Assembly (NCBI GenBank): GCA_963702925.1
Contig: OY969771.1
Span: forward strand, 992,001 to 1,056,000
Direction: 5' to 3'
Origin: CAIKMD01 sp963702925
Lineage (GTDB): Bacteria > Pseudomonadota > Alphaproteobacteria > ATCC43930 > CGMCC-115725
DNA length: 64,000 nt
Position numbers and translations under genes: made by a program. The notes under the pieces are model-generated. The model searched no databases. It saw only the letters and a program-made list of their open reading frames with translations, and had not been told where the DNA came from. Positions 61,610 through 64,000 of the stretch are shown one piece after another (position 1 is the first letter of the stretch; every line of letters starts with the position of its first letter).

Positions 61610-62382
61610 CAGGTGGCTCCTTCGCTGCCGACATAGGCCGCGATCACCCGCGCATCCTGTTGGATGTCGCGCGGCGTTCCCGAGGCCACCACCGTGCCGG
61701 CATCGAGCACGATCACCTGGTCGGCGACGCCCATGACAAGCGACATGTTGTGCTCGACCACGACCACCGAAATGCCGGCATCGCGTATCGCGCGCAGCAG
61801 CTCGGCGAGTTCGGCGGTTTCGGCGTCGTTGAGGCCGGCCGCCGGCTCGTCGAGCAGCAGCAAACGCGGCCGCGCCATCAGCGCACGCACCACTTCGAGC
61901 AGCTTCTGCCCGCCCATCGGCAGATCGGTCGCCGCGACATCGCGAAACGCCGCGAGCCCGACCAGCTCCAGCAGCGCGTCAGCGCGCGCCGCAAGCTCGC
62001 GCTCCTCGCGCCGCGCTGCGCCGAGCCACAGCATCTGCGCCATCGCGCTCGCGCGCAGATGGAGATGGGCGCCCGCCAGGACGTTTTCGCGCGCCGTCAT
62101 GCCGGGATAGATGCGCGCCGACTGAAAGGTGCGGATGAGGCCGGCCGACGCCACCTGAACCGGGTTCAGGTCGAGCAAGGATGCGCCGTAAAAGCGCACC
62201 TCGCCGGCATCGGGCCGATAAAGGCCGGTGACGAGGTTGAACACCGTCGTCTTGCCCGCGCCATTGGGACCGATCACCGCGGTAAGGCTGCCATGCGGGA
62301 CGGCAAAGCTGACATTGTTGACGGCGTGGAGGCCGCCGAAATTCTTGTCGAGCCCGGCGATTTCCAAGGCCATGTCGGTCAT
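61609..62382 (-). CDS. livG: Branched-chain amino acid ABC transporter, ATP-binding subunit LivG
   Basis: 257 residues from ATG 62382, overlapping the permease stop (ATGA). Walker A GPNGAGKTTVFNLVTGLY, LivG-typical RTFQSARIYPGMTARENVLA, signature-like ATDLPMGGQKLLEVVRALMA (MGG in place of SGG), Walker B LLLLDEPAAGLNDAE, switch His VVVVEHNMSLVMG. A longer reading upstream overlaps the permease in another frame and is not real. Energises branched-chain amino acid or amide uptake with LivF. Confidence 0.94.
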   Translation of the reverse strand: MTDMALEIAGLDKNFGGLHAVNNVSFAVPHGSLTAVIGPNGAGKTTVFNLVTGLYRPDAGEVRFYGASLLDLNPVQVASAGLIRTFQSARIYPGMTARENVLAGAHLHLRASAMAQMLWLGAARREERELAARADALLELVGLAAFRDVAATDLPMGGQKLLEVVRALMARPRLLLLDEPAAGLNDAETAELAELLRAIRDAGISVVVVEHNMSLVMGVADQVIVLDAGTVVASGTPRDIQQDARVIAAYVGSEGAT

Positions 62383-64000
62383 GGCACGGCTCCCGCGACC
62401 GGCGTCTCGGCCTTGCGCTTCTGCGTTTGCCGGGCAAGCCAGACCGCCGCCGTGCCGAACATGCCTTCGGGCAGCCACAGGAAGCACAGCACCAGCAATA
62501 GGCCTTCGGCGAAGGTCTTGTAGAGCGCGAAAGGCTGAAAGATGGTGGGCGCCAAGGTCAGCACGGCAACCCCGAGGATCGGGCCGACCAAAGTCCCCTC
62601 GCCACCTGCAACCAGCATCGCGATCATCTCGAAGGAGCGCGGGGCGCCGACCATTTCGGGCGAGAGAAAATGGAAATAGAAGGCATAAAGGCTGCCCGAG
62701 AGGGAGGCGAGCGCGGCCGAGAGGCAAACGGCAGCAAGCTTGTAGCGCGCCACGTTGACACCCAAGGCGGCGGCCGCGGTCTCGTCCGTGCGGATGGCTT
62801 TGAGCGCGCGGCCGAAGCCGGAACGCAGCCCGCCCTGCAACACGGCCACAAGGACGAAGATGAGCCCGGCCACGAGGTAGTACATCTGGGTGGCGGAGCC
62901 GAAGACGTAGCTGGCCAAGGAAAAGGACGGGATCCCGACCAGGCCCGACGGCCCGCCGGTCACATCGGTCAGGCCGACGGTCAGCGAATCGATCATCAGG
63001 CCGAAAGCCAGGGTCGCCAAGGCCAGGAAATGGCCGCGTAGCCGCGTCGTGACGAGCGAGAGGGCGAATGCGCAGATCAGCGAGAGGGCGATCCCAGCGC
63101 CGATGCCGAGCAGCGGCGGCCAATGATAGGTGGTTGCCAGAATCGCCGCGGTATAGCCGCCGATCGCCATGAAGCCGGCATGGCCGAGGCTGACTTGGCC
63201 GGCAAATCCCATCAAGACATCAAGGCCAAGCACGGCGATGAAAAGAATTCCGGTGATGACCAGGGAATTCAGGACGCCCCCCGCCGGCAGAACCAGCGGC
63301 AAAGCGAGGACGAAGCACATCGCGAGGCCGCTGAACCACAGGCCACCCCTGCCTTCGAGACGCACGATGGCGCGATGGATACGCTGCTCGTCGCGCACAT
63401 CCTGGCGCCGCGCCGGCCCGGCGGAAAAAAGGCCGTTCGGCCGCCACAGCAGCACCGCGAGAAGCAATGCCAAAGCGAGGCCATTGGCGAAGAGCGACGA
63501 GACATAGCCGGCCGCGAGCTGCTCCGAGACGCCGAGCACCAGCCCGCCCAAGACCGAGCCGGCAAAGGCGCCGAGCCCGCCCACGGCCACCGAGATGAAC
63601 CCGAAATTGGTGAAGAAACCGCCGGTGTCGAATTCGAGCGAGGTAATCGGCGCCACCGCAATGCCGCCGATCGCCGCAATCAGGGCCGCGAGCGCGAAGC
63701 TGAACAAAGTCATGCGCGGCACATCGATACCCATCAGCCGCGCGGCGAGCCGGTTCTCGGCGCAGGCCCTGAGCGCCAGGCCCAGCCGGGTCCGCGCCAG
63801 CAGATACCAAAGCCCGAGGATGATCACGCATGCCGCGCCGACGATCCAGAAACCCTGGGTCGGCAGGCGGATGCCCAAGATAACCGCCGGCGCCTCGCCC
63901 GAGATCGGCGGCAGCGCGTAGGGCTGGCTGCTCCAGCCGATCAGCAACGCGCCTTGGAGCAAGGTCAGGAGCCCCGCCGTCATCACCAGAATGCTGCTCA
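62379..64000 (-). CDS. LivH-LivM permease fusion (partial)
   Basis: Over 540 residues visible; the N-terminus lies beyond the window. The first part is the LivH permease end (LARTRLGLALRACAENRLAA, GVSEQLAAGYVSSLFANGLA, then RPNGLF). After a charged linker (PARRQDVRDEQRIHRAIVRL) comes a full LivM permease: VLMGFAGQVSLGHAGFMAIG, GFGRALKAIRTDETAAAALG, LVAGGEGTLVGPILGVAVL. Usually LivH and LivM are separate; here one frame encodes both. Fused permeases of this type exist in some bacteria. ATGA overlap to livG. Confidence 0.9.
   Translation of the reverse strand, partial: SSILVMTAGLLTLLQGALLIGWSSQPYALPPISGEAPAVILGIRLPTQGFWIVGAACVIILGLWYLLARTRLGLALRACAENRLAARLMGIDVPRMTLFSFALAALIAAIGGIAVAPITSLEFDTGGFFTNFGFISVAVGGLGAFAGSVLGGLVLGVSEQLAAGYVSSLFANGLALALLLAVLLWRPNGLFSAGPARRQDVRDEQRIHRAIVRLEGRGGLWFSGLAMCFVLALPLVLPAGGVLNSLVITGILFIAVLGLDVLMGFAGQVSLGHAGFMAIGGYTAAILATTYHWPPLLGIGAGIALSLICAFALSLVTTRLRGHFLALATLAFGLMIDSLTVGLTDVTGGPSGLVGIPSFSLASYVFGSATQMYYLVAGLIFVLVAVLQGGLRSGFGRALKAIRTDETAAAALGVNVARYKLAAVCLSAALASLSGSLYAFYFHFLSPEMVGAPRSFEMIAMLVAGGEGTLVGPILGVAVLTLAPTIFQPFALYKTFAEGLLLVLCFLWLPEGMFGTAAVWLARQTQKRKAETPVAGAVP

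Noticed and set aside
1..64000. CRISPR array, integrase, transposase or insertion sequence
   Set aside because: No regular repeat-spacer pattern and no DDE or tyrosine-recombinase motifs were found in any frame.

Overview
The window is GC-rich, with dense, often translationally coupled genes (many ATGA, GTGA and TGATG stop/start overlaps). Gene content fits a Gram-negative alphaproteobacterium, probably Hyphomicrobiales-like: ABC-dependent O-antigen genes, heptose genes, a Rad52-HNH/Gp157 recombination module and a Liv transporter. This is inferred from gene families; no rRNA or other taxonomic marker is present.

About 1-51.9 kb is one large surface-polysaccharide (O-antigen/LPS) region built from several cassettes. 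(a) 1-6.4 kb, minus strand: sugar-nucleotide cassette with a nucleotide-sugar dehydrogenase (cut by the window edge), Gfo/Idh oxidoreductase, a nucleotidyltransferase-kinase in reverse HldE order, two SDR epimerases, a transaldolase and a GmhA-like isomerase. (b) 6.5-13.4 kb: SDR dehydratase, FkbM methyltransferase, then rfbF, a sugar C-methyltransferase, a CmcI-like enzyme, rfbC and a glycosyltransferase (GT), i.e. a CDP-deoxy-/branched-sugar cassette. (c) 13.5-25.6 kb: three membrane glycan proteins, methyltransferases, a methyltransferase-GT2 fusion, GTs and two unassigned coupled genes. (d) 25.5-31.4 kb: more AT-rich accessory segment with a broken acetyltransferase, a second CmcI-like gene, a second C-methyltransferase-like gene, a TylF-type methyltransferase and a coupled methyltransferase/amidohydrolase pair. 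(e) 31.5-35.8 kb: four co-directional genes: 2OG-Fe(II) oxygenase, ATP-grasp ligase, HMGL-like aldolase and DegT aminotransferase. (f) 35.8-41.8 kb: GT, thiamine-diphosphate (TPP) E1 beta, an RmlD-like/E1-alpha single-ORF fusion, Wzt and Wzm. (g) 42-51.9 kb: GT2, gmhA, gmhB, GT4, asnB, a small divergent regulator pair around a perfect palindrome, an O-antigen ligase-like protein, an acyltransferase, an SGNH-like protein and a 47-aa membrane protein.

From 52 to 57.7 kb is a scar or integrated fragment: an HlyD C-terminal remnant, a tRNA-Cys-like 3' fragment, a phage-type recombination module (Gp157 plus Rad52-HNH), an HTH regulator, hypothetical genes, a 10-bp periodic repeat and a direct repeat. 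No integrase or transposase is visible. From 57.7 kb to the end come another acyltransferase, a GT9-like protein, a DUF1932-type dehydrogenase and, on the minus strand, a branched-chain-amino-acid ABC transporter (livF, livG and a LivH-LivM fusion cut by the window edge).

Read together, the window encodes synthesis of several unusual sugars, their methylation, acylation and amide decoration, assembly by cytoplasmic GTs, export through Wzm/Wzt and ligation. The most unusual parts are the RmlD-E1alpha fusion with its E1beta, the oxygenase/ATP-grasp/aldolase/aminotransferase cassette, and the heptose-like cassette with a transaldolase and reversed HldE.
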